Shown here: positions 55,447 to 64,000 of the stretch, one piece after another
Position numbering within the stretch: position 1 is the stretch's first letter
Layout: each line of letters opens with the position of its first letter
Origin: Alphaproteobacteria bacterium
Lineage (GTDB): Bacteria > Pseudomonadota > Alphaproteobacteria > Micavibrionales > Micavibrionaceae
DNA: 64,000 nt
NCBI GenBank assembly: GCA_030750865.1
Contig: JASMHE010000008.1
Coordinates: 434,001-498,000 of the forward strand
Direction: 5' to 3'
The notes under the pieces: model-generated
The model's input: the letters and a program-made list of their open reading frames with translations, nothing else
What the model was told of the DNA's origin: nothing
Databases searched by the model: none
Translations under genes and position numbers: made by a program

Positions 55447-56334
55447 ATGAATGGCTTAATTCCCTTTGATGATCGCGATGGTACAATCTGGTTCAACGGC
55501 AAAATGATGCCCTGGCGCGAAGCAAAAACACATATTTTGTGTCATGGCTTGCACTATGCCAGCTCTGTTTTTGAAGGCGAACGCGTGTATGACGGCCGCG
55601 TTTTCAAATTGCGTGAACATTCCGAGCGCCTGATAAAATCCGCCGAAATTCTTGATATGAAACTCCCATACACCGCCGAAGAACTGGACGAAGTCACAAA
55701 GGACGTCGTCAAGGCAAACGATCTGTCTTACGGCTATGTCCGCCCCGTCGCCTGGCGCGGCAGTGAACAAATGGCCATTTCAGCACAGCACACAACCATT
55801 CATGTAGCCATTGCCTGCTGGGAAGTGCCGAAATATTTCTTCCCCAAAGGCGGCGCTGACAAAGGCATCGCACTACAAACATCCGCATGGCGGCGCCCCG
55901 ATCCGACAACGGTTCCCGTGCAAAGTAAAGCGGCCGGCGTTTATATGATCGGCACAATTGCAAAACACAAAGCAGACCGCGACGGATATGATGACGTGCT
56001 GATGCATGATTACAAAGGCCGCGTTGCAGAATCATCCGGATCAAACATTTTCTTCGTCACAAAAGACGGCAGCCTAAAAACACCTGAACCGGAATGTTTC
56101 CTGAACGGTATCACACGTCAGACAGTCATCCAGATGTGTAAGGAAATGGACATTCCTGTCGAGGTCGGCACGATTATGCCCGAGGACATCAAGGACTTTG
56201 TCGAAGTGTTCGTCACAGGCACAGCCGCAGAAATTACGGCTGTCGGGAAGATTGACGACAAAGAATTTCCGATCGGCCCCGTTACACGGCGCATTCAGGA
56301 TGCTTATCGCGATCTGGTTCACCAGCCATCCTGA
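55447..56334 (+). CDS. ilvE: Branched-chain amino acid aminotransferase
   Basis: A 295-residue class IV aminotransferase. The PLP lysine is in VPVQSKAAGVYMIG (about 163), the dimer segment is HGLHYASSVFEGERVYDG and the substrate loop is VFVTGTAAEITAVGKID. It catalyses the last step of valine, leucine and isoleucine synthesis, with IlvD encoded 32 kb away. It is divergent from a response regulator gene. Although D-amino acid transaminases share the fold, EGERVYDG and GTAAEITAV favour IlvE. Confidence 0.94.
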   Translation: MNGLIPFDDRDGTIWFNGKMMPWREAKTHILCHGLHYASSVFEGERVYDGRVFKLREHSERLIKSAEILDMKLPYTAEELDEVTKDVVKANDLSYGYVRPVAWRGSEQMAISAQHTTIHVAIACWEVPKYFFPKGGADKGIALQTSAWRRPDPTTVPVQSKAAGVYMIGTIAKHKADRDGYDDVLMHDYKGRVAESSGSNIFFVTKDGSLKTPEPECFLNGITRQTVIQMCKEMDIPVEVGTIMPEDIKDFVEVFVTGTAAEITAVGKIDDKEFPIGPVTRRIQDAYRDLVHQPS

Positions 56335-56537
56335 TTTTGCTTAAAAAAACAACGTATTAAGCACACAAAGCGACACAGATAGACATGGTGGCAGGCCAAA
56401 TCGTGCCTACCCATGCATAGACGGTTATATATCCGTCATATGAAGACGACTACCGTGCTGTCTCTTATGCCCGTCCTGTATATCTATCATCGTTTTGCGC
56501 TGCCCCCATTCAACACCATACACTCCCATACCAGAAC

Positions 56538-56566
56538 TTGACATTATGTAAACAAAAGATTATACT
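56538..56566 (+). promoter_or_regulatory. Near-consensus sigma-70 promoter
   Basis: TTGACA (56538-56543, perfect -35), a 17-base spacer and TATACT (56561-56566, 5 of 6). The expected transcript start is about 56573, about 23 bases before the ATG at 56596, leaving room for the GGTGG ribosome site. It is the best promoter match I saw in the window. Confidence 0.85.
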
Positions 56567-56595
56567 GGCCATCATTATTTAAAGGTGGTGTAGAT

Positions 56596-57321
56596 ATGAG
56601 CTTTTTGGGAAAGACATTTAAATGGGTTGTTGCCCCGATGGTTGGCATCGCCGCCGTGACCATGACATATGACCGTTGGGATCAAGCGTTCACGGATGAT
56701 CATGACCGCGACTACACCACAATCACAGCGCCAAACGCAAATTACGGACAGCGTGCCGCGGATGCGCTATTTTACTATCTACACAAAGAGCGCGGCATCA
56801 CCTTCTCCGCAGAACAGCGTAACGAGCTAGACAAATTGCGCGATGCCGTCACTGATTTCGAAAATCTACGCATCAACAAAGCCGATACACTACGCATCAA
56901 CGCCGAATATTTTGCACAAACCACTTATTCTGCCGCAAGACAAGCCGAATATATGCGTTATCTCGACAACCGCATCACCTATCACATGACAACAAACGGC
57001 TATAGCGAACGCAAAGCCTGCCTTGAAGGCATGCATGATCTGGGACAACATATGCCGAACACCGCACCGACTTTTGATTATCTTGCCGACCTATGGCTTC
57101 ATCAGCGTATGTATAATGATGTGTATGGTCATCTGACACACGAAGAAAAAGAATATGCGCGCGAACACAATATCGAGGTAAGCCCCGAACTGACACGGGT
57201 TGATCTTTACAGTTATGCGCTTGATCTGCCTATCTATTCAACGATCCGCGAATTTTCGCTCGGCACAATGGACGAGTTGACACCCGGCACCGGCACAACC
57301 AAATTCCACTTCGAACCTTAA
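56596..57321 (+). CDS. Orphan exported or membrane-anchored protein of unknown function
   Basis: A 241-residue protein that I do not recognise. Residues 8-24 (FKWVVAPMVGIAAVTM) form one hydrophobic segment that could be a signal anchor; no lipobox or clear cleavage site. The rest is predicted mainly helical, with many Tyr, His and Asp (TYSAARQAEYMRYLDNR; DLWLHQRMYNDVYGH). Only one Cys is present (KACLEG). AAAGGTGG precedes the ATG, and a strong promoter lies just upstream. It stands alone, converging on ychF with 16 bases between. Confidence 0.82.
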   Translation: MSFLGKTFKWVVAPMVGIAAVTMTYDRWDQAFTDDHDRDYTTITAPNANYGQRAADALFYYLHKERGITFSAEQRNELDKLRDAVTDFENLRINKADTLRINAEYFAQTTYSAARQAEYMRYLDNRITYHMTTNGYSERKACLEGMHDLGQHMPNTAPTFDYLADLWLHQRMYNDVYGHLTHEEKEYAREHNIEVSPELTRVDLYSYALDLPIYSTIREFSLGTMDELTPGTGTTKFHFEP

Positions 57322-57337
57322 TTGTTATACGACAGCC

Positions 57338-58438
57338 CTAGACGTTGAAACGGAACAAGATAACGTCCCCTTCATGGACGACGTAATCTTTGCCTTCCTG
57401 CCGCATTTTACCGGATTCTTTTGCGCCTTGTTCACCTTTACAGGCAATATAATCGTCAAAGGCAATGACTTCGGCACGGATAAACCCTTTTTCAAAATCG
57501 GTATGGATCGCACCGGCGGCTTCCGGCGCTTTTGCAACACGGCGGATCGTCCAGGCTCGCGCTTCCTTCGGACCGACTGTGAAATATGTGTGCAGACCCA
57601 GCAAATCGAACCCTGCGCGAATAATTTTGTTCAGTCCAGGTTCTTCAAGACCGATTGTATCCAAAAACTCAGCCTTCTCTTCATCGGATTCAAGCTGGGC
57701 AATTTCAGCCTCGATATTCGCAGAAATCACAACGCTTTCCGCGCCCTTTTCTTTGGCCATTTGTGCAACTTTCGTGGTCAGGTCATTGCCCGTGGCTGCC
57801 TCTTCTTCATTCACATTGCAAACATAAAGCACAGGCTTTGCCGTCAGAAGTTGTAACATCTTGAAGTTTTTCTCTTCATCCTCCGCAACATCCACCGTGC
57901 GCGCCGGCAGGCCGTCATCCAATGCGTCTTTGACTTTGCCGAGCAATTCAAACTGCACTTTGGCGTCTTTATCGCCGGATTTTGCTTTCTTCTCGATCGA
58001 TTTTAATTGCCGTTCGACAGATTCCAGATCGGCCAGCATTAATTCTGTCTCAACGGTATCCGCATCCCGCACAGGATCGACTGATCCTTCGACATGGGTG
58101 ATATCGTCATTTTCAAAACAGCGCAGCACATGCACAATTGCGTGCGTTTCACGAATATTGGCCAAGAACTGGTTCCCGAGCCCTTCACCTTGCGATGCGC
58201 CTTTCACAAGCCCGGCAATATCAACAAATTCAAGCTGGGCGGGAATGATCTTTCCTGATCCGGCAACCTCGGCCAACCGGTTCAGGCGCGCATCGGGGAT
58301 CGCCACGCGGCCGACATTCGGTTCAATCGTACAAAAGGGAAAGTTAGCCGCCTGTGCCGCCGCTGTCGCCGTCAACGCGTTAAACAAGGTTGATTTCCCG
58401 ACATTCGGCAACCCGACAATTCCGCAATTAAATCCCAT
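57338..58438 (-). CDS. ychF: Redox-regulated ATPase YchF
   Basis: A 366-residue Obg-family protein that prefers ATP to GTP. The P-loop is GLPNVGKSTLFNALT, switch I NFPFCTIEPNVG and switch II DIAGLVKGASQGEGLGNQF; a TGS domain closes the C-terminus (HTYFTVGPKEARAWT; DYVVHEGDVILFRF). The C-terminal Phe-Asn-Val is the normal end. It is the last gene of the minus-strand series after pth, with 47 bases between them. Confidence 0.97.
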   Translation of the reverse strand: MGFNCGIVGLPNVGKSTLFNALTATAAAQAANFPFCTIEPNVGRVAIPDARLNRLAEVAGSGKIIPAQLEFVDIAGLVKGASQGEGLGNQFLANIRETHAIVHVLRCFENDDITHVEGSVDPVRDADTVETELMLADLESVERQLKSIEKKAKSGDKDAKVQFELLGKVKDALDDGLPARTVDVAEDEEKNFKMLQLLTAKPVLYVCNVNEEEAATGNDLTTKVAQMAKEKGAESVVISANIEAEIAQLESDEEKAEFLDTIGLEEPGLNKIIRAGFDLLGLHTYFTVGPKEARAWTIRRVAKAPEAAGAIHTDFEKGFIRAEVIAFDDYIACKGEQGAKESGKMRQEGKDYVVHEGDVILFRFNV

Positions 58439-58485
58439 TTTTATTTATCCTTTTCTGCTAATAATCGGTCACGGCGCATTACAAT

Positions 58486-59049
58486 CTAGCGCGCAACCTT
58501 CGTCATATAATCCTCATCGCCGCCCTTTGTAAAGAGATCGGCAACATGTTGTGCGCAGGCTTCGATCATCTTGTCAATCTGCGGCTTTTCTGCCTTTGCA
58601 AAATCACTCAGAACATAACCGCTGACACGGTTTTTATCACCCGGATGGCCAATCCCCATGCGCACACGCCAAAAATCCTGCGTGCCCAGATGGGCTTTCA
58701 TCGATTTCAGCCCGTTATGACCGGCAAGCCCGCCACCGAACTTGACCCGCATCTTACCGGGATTTAAATCCAGCTCGTCATGGAACACAATAATCCTGTC
58801 TGCGGGAATTTTGTAAAACTTGGCAAGTGCCCCGACAGACTGCCCCGAATTATTCATATATGTTTGCGGTTTTAACAACAGAACCTTCTCACCGCCAATG
58901 GTGCCTTGACTGTAATCCCCCTGATATTTTGATTTAAACGCCGGAAAATGATAATCATCTGCGATCGCATCGATCACCATAAAACCGATATTATGGCGGT
59001 TTGCATCATATTTATCACCGGGATTTCCCAGACCGACAAGAAGCCACAT
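58486..59049 (-). CDS. pth: Peptidyl-tRNA hydrolase
   Basis: A 187-residue enzyme recycling peptidyl-tRNA. The catalytic His is His19 (NRHNIGFMVID), followed by KPQTYMNNSGQSV and HDELDLNPGKMRVKFGGGLAGHNGLKS. The frame is open to 59181 and the upstream codons would encode a hydrophobic stretch, but they coincide with the rplY terminator hairpin, so ATG 59049 is the start; it gives the family length and the standard WLLVGLGNPG N-terminus. The rplY-pth-ychF order is the common one. Confidence 0.95.
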   Translation of the reverse strand: MWLLVGLGNPGDKYDANRHNIGFMVIDAIADDYHFPAFKSKYQGDYSQGTIGGEKVLLLKPQTYMNNSGQSVGALAKFYKIPADRIIVFHDELDLNPGKMRVKFGGGLAGHNGLKSMKAHLGTQDFWRVRMGIGHPGDKNRVSGYVLSDFAKAEKPQIDKMIEACAQHVADLFTKGGDEDYMTKVAR

Positions 59050-59118
59050 ATTATCCGTTGCCTGCTGTTTTGTTTTTGATGGCCATAAAAAAGAAAAAAT
59101 CATGGCACAGAGTATAAT

Positions 59119-59171
59119 AAAAAAAGCCGCCATAATACAGCCAAATACAGCGCTGCGATATGACGGCTTTT
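59119..59171 (-). terminator. Hairpin terminator between rplY and pth
   Basis: On the minus strand AAAAGCCG-T-CATA pairs with TATG-G-CGGCTTTT around a loop of about 24 bases, followed by TTTTTTATTATA. It lies in the 137-base gap between rplY and pth, so read-through to pth is probably partial. Confidence 0.75.
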
Positions 59172-59186
59172 GATATTTCAATCGTC

Positions 59187-59873
59187 TTATTCTTCAGAAG
59201 CCTCTTCGCCGCCTTCTTCAGATGAAGCTTCTTCGCCTTCTTCACCCTCAGCAACTTCGCCTTCTTCGCCTTCAAGACCTTCTTCATCTTCTTCCTCAAC
59301 AACAGCACGCGGTGCGATGATTGTTGCGATTGTGAAGTCACGGTCTGTAATGTCCGGTGTTGCACCTTCCGGCAGTGTCACATCACTGATTTTCAATGAG
59401 TCACCGATATTCATTTCCGATACGTCCGCATCCAGACTGTCCGGAATGGATGTCGCAGAACAACGCAGATCAACTTCGTAGCGCACAACGTTCAATGAAC
59501 CGCCTTCGTCACGGATACCCGGCGAGACGTCTTCACCGATGAAGTTCACCGGAATGCTGACTGTAATTTTTGTCTTCGGAGTCACGCGCAAGAAATCGAT
59601 GTGCTCGACATAATCTTTGACCGGGTGCAATTGCACGTCACGTGCCAGCACAAGGTGCGTGTCATTTCCGACCTTCAGGTCACACAATGTTGTGAACATG
59701 TGGCCTGCATAATATTCTATATTTGCTTCTTTTGCAGGAAGGGTAATTTTGATTGCGTCCTCTTTGTTACCATAGATAACAGCAGGAACCTTTCCGTCAC
59801 GACGCAAAGCACGGGAAGCCCCCTTACCAGCCTTTTCGCGCATTTCAGCGTCTAATTTATATTTGTTAGCCAT
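59187..59873 (-). CDS. rplY: 50S ribosomal protein L25, long (Ctc/TL5) form
   Basis: A 228-residue 5S rRNA-binding ribosomal protein. The N-terminal domain has GKGASRALRRDGKVPAVIYG and the central loop VQLHPVKDYVEHIDFLRV; the C-terminal beta domain (about 95-185) is that of the Ctc general-stress form. The last about 40 residues are almost entirely Glu, Gly and Ala. It lies between prs and pth; the leader 59874-60043 is 170 bases long and could carry a ribosomal-protein control element that I cannot define. Confidence 0.95.
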   Translation of the reverse strand: MANKYKLDAEMREKAGKGASRALRRDGKVPAVIYGNKEDAIKITLPAKEANIEYYAGHMFTTLCDLKVGNDTHLVLARDVQLHPVKDYVEHIDFLRVTPKTKITVSIPVNFIGEDVSPGIRDEGGSLNVVRYEVDLRCSATSIPDSLDADVSEMNIGDSLKISDVTLPEGATPDITDRDFTIATIIAPRAVVEEEDEEGLEGEEGEVAEGEEGEEASSEEGGEEASEE

Positions 59874-60043
59874 AACAGCTCTCCTTTAAAATTATGGTCA
59901 GCCTCCAGGGGTGCCAACCGTTAAACCAGTCCTCATTCTCAGAAGACATGTGAAAAAACCAGAAATTCGCGGTAAATTCAAGAAATATTTCGCACTTTTG
60001 CGCGTTTTATAGCGATATTTCGCGGTCGCCTGTCTTCCGATCT

Positions 60044-60976
60044 CTATTTGAAGAGTTCGGAAATCGACTTTTCTTCGCTAATACGCTTGATCGCCTCGCC
60101 CAGAAGCGGCGCCAGTGAAATTTGCTCGATACTATCGGAAACGCGCACGGCCTCTGTCGCCGCAATACTGTCCGTAATCACCAGACTTTCAAGCTCGGAT
60201 GAGGACACACGCGCAACAGCGCCGCCGGAAAGTACACCATGCACAGCATAAGCATGCACTTCTTTCGCGCCCTTTCCTTTTAGCGCAATCGCAGCGTTAC
60301 ACAACGTACCGCCGGAATCGACAATATCATCAACGAGGAAACAGATTTTGCCATCCACATTACCAATGACGTTCATGACTTCGGATACGCCTGCTTTTTC
60401 GCGGCGTTTATCAATGATCGCCAATCCGCAACCAAGACGTTTGGCAAGGGCGCGCGCACGCACAACACCACCAACATCAGGCGATACCATCACCATGTCT
60501 TCGGCTTTGCCTTTTTTGTTGATTTCCGGTTCAAAGACAGGCCCCATAATCAGGTTATCGACCGGAATATCGAAGAAGCCCTGAATTTGGCCTGCGTGCA
60601 ATTCCATTGTCAGAACACGATCCGCGCCAGCCGATGTAATCAGGTTTGCAACCAGTTTTGCGGAAATCGGTGTACGGCCGCCTGTCTTACGATCCTGACG
60701 CGCATAACCGAAATACGGGATGACCGCCGTAATACGGCGCGCAGACCCGCGACGGAGCGCATCAATCGTAATCAGCAATTCCATCAAATTATCGTTCGCC
60801 GGATATGACGTTGACTGAAGAACGAAAACATCTTCGCCACGCACATTTTCCAAAATCTCCGCGAAGACTTCCATATCGGAAAAACGTTTGATACTTGCTT
60901 GTGTAAGAGGAACATTAAGATAAGCAGAAACGGCCTCTGCCAAAGGTCGGTTGGAATTACCCGCGATAAGCTGCAT
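60044..60976 (-). CDS. prs: Ribose-phosphate pyrophosphokinase
   Basis: A 310-residue PRPP synthase. The ATP flexible loop [18 protein letters not shown], the metal site [13 protein letters not shown], and the PRPP-binding loop [18 protein letters not shown] are intact. It uses ribose-5-phosphate (made by RpiA) to supply nucleotide, histidine and tryptophan synthesis. The order pgeF-prs-rplY-pth-ychF is normal. The gap to pgeF is 88 bases. Confidence 0.97.
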   Translation of the reverse strand: MQLIAGNSNRPLAEAVSAYLNVPLTQASIKRFSDMEVFAEILENVRGEDVFVLQSTSYPANDNLMELLITIDALRRGSARRITAVIPYFGYARQDRKTGGRTPISAKLVANLITSAGADRVLTMELHAGQIQGFFDIPVDNLIMGPVFEPEINKKGKAEDMVMVSPDVGGVVRARALAKRLGCGLAIIDKRREKAGVSEVMNVIGNVDGKICFLVDDIVDSGGTLCNAAIALKGKGAKEVHAYAVHGVLSGGAVARVSSSELESLVITDSIAATEAVRVSDSIEQISLAPLLGEAIKRISEEKSISELFK

Positions 60977-61064
60977 TTTTACGCCCGTGTTTTATGAATA
61001 TTGATGTATGCCTGCACTATAAAAAATCATCTCAATAAATCAACAAGTTTTACAATTTTTTTCG

Positions 61065-61871
61065 TTACTTTGTTGATATCATAATCACCGACAGCTGACG
61101 CCCCGTTATCCCGTCGCCGAAATGCGTGGCATAGCGGTGGCTGAAAAAATCATCGGCAAGCGCATATGTATCTTGTTCCGAACGGTACACATGGCGCACA
61201 CCGGCATCCCTTAACACAGCTTCTACGTAAGCAGGAAGATCAAAATAGAATGCATTTTCCGTGTGTATTGTTTTTTCAAAGAAGCGCTCATTTCCAGCGG
61301 CCTGTGTCATGAATGTCTTTTTGAAGGTCGCATCCACTTCATAGGAACGCTGCTGGATGCATGGCCCGATCGCCGCACAGATCGTATCCGGATCAACGCC
61401 GGCCTGCCGCATCTGCTGTAACGTTGCCCCAAGAACGCCGCCATATGCTCCGCGCCATCCGGCATGTGCCGCCGCAACGACGGCCCTGCCGTCATCACGG
61501 CGCAATCCACACAATAAAACAGGCGCGCAATCCGCCGTCAGAATTCCAAGAACCACGCCTGCATGACGGGTCAACATCGCATCCGCATCGGCGATAATGC
61601 CGTTTGTTGCACCGGCGATATCGGTCGCGTTCACCGCAATGCAATCCGTACCATGCACCTGATTTAACAGCGCCAGATGATTTTCATCACCGCCAACAGC
61701 ATGACAAACGCGCTTCAGGTTTTCGGCCACATGCGCGGCCGTGTCATCTTGACGCGGGTCACAATTCAATGTCGCATATACGCCCTCACTGACACCGCCC
61801 TGCCGCCCGAAAAAGGCAAATGAAATATCTGCACCGCAGACATCGAATGCGTTGAGATCAAAGGATTTCAT
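61065..61871 (-). CDS. pgeF: Multicopper polyphenol oxidase / purine nucleosidase family protein
   Basis: A 268-residue YfiH/PgeF-type protein. Active-site residues are in LLNQVHGTD, LTADCAPVLL, AHAGWRGAYGGVL and AIGPCIQQRSYEV (His, Cys and His zinc ligands). Family members have been shown to act as purine nucleoside phosphorylase/adenosine deaminase or to proofread peptidoglycan precursors. Its start overlaps the end of the upstream methyltransferase-family gene by 14 bases, so the two are coupled. Confidence 0.92.
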   Translation of the reverse strand: MKSFDLNAFDVCGADISFAFFGRQGGVSEGVYATLNCDPRQDDTAAHVAENLKRVCHAVGGDENHLALLNQVHGTDCIAVNATDIAGATNGIIADADAMLTRHAGVVLGILTADCAPVLLCGLRRDDGRAVVAAAHAGWRGAYGGVLGATLQQMRQAGVDPDTICAAIGPCIQQRSYEVDATFKKTFMTQAAGNERFFEKTIHTENAFYFDLPAYVEAVLRDAGVRHVYRSEQDTYALADDFFSHRYATHFGDGITGRQLSVIMISTK

Positions 61872-62955
61872 GGGTCAACCCCGCCAGTGGCAAGAAAGGC
61901 GATGAAAAGCCCATGACCTTAAACAGCGATCCCATCTGATCCGGATCAGTCAAACGGTCATAGCCGCTTTTTATATTTTCCTGCTGCGCCTCTGTTGCAA
62001 TGGTCTGTAACGCCTCTGCACGTTCTTTCAGGCCCAGTCCCAGCAGAAAGTCACGCTGCGTCGCCAGTTTAAAACCGCTCACCACAGGAAATGCGGCCAA
62101 GACACGCCGCAAGGCATCGAAATCAACATGTGATGTAATATCCGCTTCACCCGGCGTTTCAAGTACAGGCACAAACGCATGGTCTTTCACAGCCTGCAAC
62201 GTATCCCCGCACGCAGACGTGCCATGACCATAATCAATAAGAAGCGCGGCCCCTTTTTGCGCCGTCATACGAGCGGCCAGCTTCTCAACAAATCCGGCAC
62301 GCGCAGGTGATATTTCAAACAAACCGCCGTCGCCATCACGAATATGATCCGGTATCGCATCAACAAGCCCTTCAGAGGCAGGCACATGCCCCAATGACAA
62401 TGCCCCGTCTTTCACGCCAACCACTTTTTCGCACCATGTTCCGTCAATTTTCTCGAGCTGATGAATCGGCAACGCATCCAGCAATTCATTGGCCACAAAA
62501 ATGATCGGCGCATCATCGGGCAAATCATCCAGTGTCATGATATGAACCGGATTATGATCCGCCAGCTTCTCGCGCTGCCGTTCAATCAAATACGGGCTGG
62601 TTTCAATCAGATAGAGTGACATATGATCCTGAAAATCAGTCATTTTTCTGGTGGCCCGCAGCGCATCGGCCATCAACGTGCCGCGCCCCGGTCCGCCTTC
62701 AACCAGATAGATATGTTGCGGCGAACCGCATGATTGCGACAACTTCATCCATGTATCAACGATCCACGCCCCCAGCAATTCACCGAACATTTGCGAAATT
62801 TCGGGCGCTGTCGTGAAATCGCCACCCGTCCCGAACGGATCACGGGTCATGTAATATCCGTATTCAGGATGGCCCAGTGCCAGATTCATATAAACGGAGA
62901 GTGATACAGGGCCGGAATGCTCGATCTGTTTTTTCAAAAACGCGTCCAAAGACAT
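61858..62955 (-). CDS. NDUFAF7-family SAM-dependent methyltransferase
   Basis: A 365-residue protein of the NDUFAF7/MidA family. Motifs are GGDFTTAPEISQMFGELLG, the SAM-binding LVEGGPGRGTLMADALR and FVANELLDALPI. In mitochondria NDUFAF7 dimethylates an arginine of complex I subunit NDUFS2; the bacterial role is presumed similar. It lies 2 bases after lgt and overlaps pgeF, a linkage typical of alphaproteobacteria. Confidence 0.92.
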   Translation of the reverse strand: MSLDAFLKKQIEHSGPVSLSVYMNLALGHPEYGYYMTRDPFGTGGDFTTAPEISQMFGELLGAWIVDTWMKLSQSCGSPQHIYLVEGGPGRGTLMADALRATRKMTDFQDHMSLYLIETSPYLIERQREKLADHNPVHIMTLDDLPDDAPIIFVANELLDALPIHQLEKIDGTWCEKVVGVKDGALSLGHVPASEGLVDAIPDHIRDGDGGLFEISPARAGFVEKLAARMTAQKGAALLIDYGHGTSACGDTLQAVKDHAFVPVLETPGEADITSHVDFDALRRVLAAFPVVSGFKLATQRDFLLGLGLKERAEALQTIATEAQQENIKSGYDRLTDPDQMGSLFKVMGFSSPFLPLAGLTHEIL

Positions 62956-62957
62956 GA

Positions 62958-63788
62958 TTATGCCTTTCTGTTGTCTATCGCATATTTAATCATCAAAGCG
63001 CCCAACACCATCATCGGCACGCACAGGAACTGTCCCATTGTGAAATAGCCCCAAATATAACCGATCTGCACGTCAGGCTCGCGGAAAAACTCGATACCGG
63101 CACGGAACAATCCATAGAGCAGCAAGAACATTCCCACCATAAAGCCCGGACAAGATTGCAAAAAGCCTTTGCGCGCGCAGACGAACAGCACAACAAACAA
63201 AACGGCTCCTTCCAGCAATGATTCATAAAGCTGACTTGGATGACGCGGCAAATCACCACCCGCGGGAAAAACCATTCCGATCGGCGATCCCGTCACACGG
63301 CCGTACAACTCGCCATTGATAAAATTCGCCAGCCGCCCGAAAAACAAGCCGATCGGCGCGGCGCACGCCAAAACATCAGCCAGCGGCAACAGCCGGATCA
63401 GCCGCTTGCGCGCAAACAGGACAGTCACAATCCCTGCACCGACCAAACCGCCGTGGAACGACATGCCGCCCTGCCAGATTTTCAAAATCAAAAGCGGATC
63501 ATCCAGATAATAATCCAGTTGGTAAAACAGCACATACCCAAAACGGCCACCAAGAATGACACCGATAATGATCCATGTCAGGAAATCATCAATATCCTGC
63601 TTGAATGGCAATCGACGGGTTTGATCTTTGATTTCCGTTGCGTCAGGCTGAAAAAAGCGCGTGCATAGATACGCTGCATATTTCCAACCGAGGATAAATC
63701 CGGCCAGATAGGCAAGCGCATACCATCTGATATCGAACGGTCCGATGGATAGGGCGATCGGGTCAATATCCGGAAATGTCAGAGCCAT
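62958..63788 (-). CDS. lgt: Phosphatidylglycerol-prolipoprotein diacylglyceryl transferase
   Basis: A 276-residue inner membrane enzyme that attaches diacylglyceryl to the lipobox Cys of prolipoproteins, such as BamE and the other lipoproteins in this window. It has seven hydrophobic segments. The signature is GRLANFINGELYGRVTG, and HPSQLYESLLEG and FHGGLVGAGI are also present. The Arg and His needed for catalysis are in these motifs. First of the lgt / NDUFAF7-family / pgeF unit; hldD lies 53 bases upstream. Confidence 0.96.
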   Translation of the reverse strand: MALTFPDIDPIALSIGPFDIRWYALAYLAGFILGWKYAAYLCTRFFQPDATEIKDQTRRLPFKQDIDDFLTWIIIGVILGGRFGYVLFYQLDYYLDDPLLILKIWQGGMSFHGGLVGAGIVTVLFARKRLIRLLPLADVLACAAPIGLFFGRLANFINGELYGRVTGSPIGMVFPAGGDLPRHPSQLYESLLEGAVLFVVLFVCARKGFLQSCPGFMVGMFLLLYGLFRAGIEFFREPDVQIGYIWGYFTMGQFLCVPMMVLGALMIKYAIDNRKA

Positions 63789-63841
63789 ATTATACGTCGC
63801 TTCCTGTCTATCCGCGTTTAGGCATAAACGCGTCTGGTCTG

Positions 63842-64000
63842 TTAACGGTACGGATCTTCTTGTGACAGATAATTTTGTACATAGTCACGAATACCGTCTT
63901 CCAATGAGGTAAACGGCTTGTCATATCCGGCATCAACCAGCTTTTGCATGTTCGCTTCGGTGAAATATTGATATTTGCCGCGCAATTGCTGGGGCATATC
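63842..64000 (-). CDS. hldD: ADP-glyceromanno-heptose 6-epimerase, C-terminal part
   Basis: The minus strand is open from the window edge to a TAA at 63842, giving the last 52 residues. The sequence GKYQYFTEANMQKLVDAGYD followed by PFTSLEDGIRDYV and ending QEDPYR is the C-terminus of HldD (RfaD), which makes the L-glycero-heptose donor for lipopolysaccharide core. The N-terminal NADP-binding part lies outside. It indicates a heptose-containing LPS. Confidence 0.9.
   Translation of the reverse strand, partial: DMPQQLRGKYQYFTEANMQKLVDAGYDKPFTSLEDGIRDYVQNYLSQEDPYR

Noticed and set aside
59050-59181. A hydrophobic N-terminal extension of peptidyl-tRNA hydrolase.
   Set aside because: The extension starts at a TTG and is encoded by the rplY terminator hairpin; Pth proteins are soluble and start at the WLLVGLGNPG segment.

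Overview
This 64 kb window is ordinary chromosomal DNA from an alphaproteobacterium with a base composition slightly on the AT side of 50 percent. The evidence is the set of neighbours and family variants: a CBP3-type ubiquinol-cytochrome c chaperone beside bamE, a DUF6898-like small protein, an LdtR-type MarR regulator beside hemB, a ribbon-helix-helix protein after fumC, the lgt / NDUFAF7-family / pgeF / prs / rplY / pth / ychF run, a K+-insensitive H+-pyrophosphatase, a metal-site variant of HemB without zinc cysteines, and PhaR-controlled polyhydroxyalkanoate genes. MotA/MotB and a FliL-like protein imply a flagellum; HldD, Lgt, BamE, AsmA and several lipoproteins imply a Gram-negative envelope. 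A free-living Rhodospirillales- or Micavibrio-like relative is plausible, but the species cannot be fixed from the sequence alone. I see no rRNA, tRNA, phage, insertion sequence or CRISPR array.

Layout. 1-4 kb: respiratory chaperone (partial), bamE, hppA and a FliL-like gene. 4-10 kb: panB/nusB, an 860-base gene-free stretch, then nrdR, glyA, rpiA and a small conserved protein, with gcdH divergent. 10-16 kb: ldtR divergent from hemB, an EAL-domain protein and motAB. 16-26 kb: parC-recO, a histidine phosphatase, then a long minus-strand series pfkA, two PH-domain membrane proteins, ilvD, a Tat-exported DUF882 protein, folK and folP. 26-30 kb on the plus strand: a YdcH-like protein, purE, purK, a nucleotidyltransferase-like protein, fumC and a ribbon-helix-helix protein. 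30-38 kb: a very large AsmA protein and the phaC-phaA-phaB operon divergent from phaR. 38-45 kb: a 938-residue exported coiled-coil protein, prfB with a programmed frameshift, a DJ-1-like protein, and cysK-cysE. 45-50 kb: an OmpA lipoprotein, apaG, trkH with an apparent ATT start, a lipoprotein, hslO and recX. 50-57 kb: a large PAS histidine kinase, an OmpR/EnvZ-like pair, ilvE and an orphan exported protein. 57-64 kb: the minus-strand series from hldD to ychF.

How the genes work together. PhaA, PhaB and the short PhaC form a complete acetyl-CoA to polyhydroxybutyrate route with its repressor PhaR alongside. PurE/PurK, GlyA and FolK/FolP serve purine and one-carbon metabolism, and NrdR links to deoxynucleotide supply. 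CysE/CysK make cysteine, IlvD/IlvE branched-chain amino acids, PanB pantothenate. HppA and TrkH handle ion gradients. The EAL protein next to motAB suggests cyclic-di-GMP control of motility.

The most unusual items are the trkH start codon, the 938-residue coiled-coil protein, the orphan protein at 56.6 kb behind a near-consensus promoter, the gene-free interval at 5.4-6.2 kb, and a short class III-like PhaC with no visible PhaE partner. I did not find a clearly new multi-gene system.
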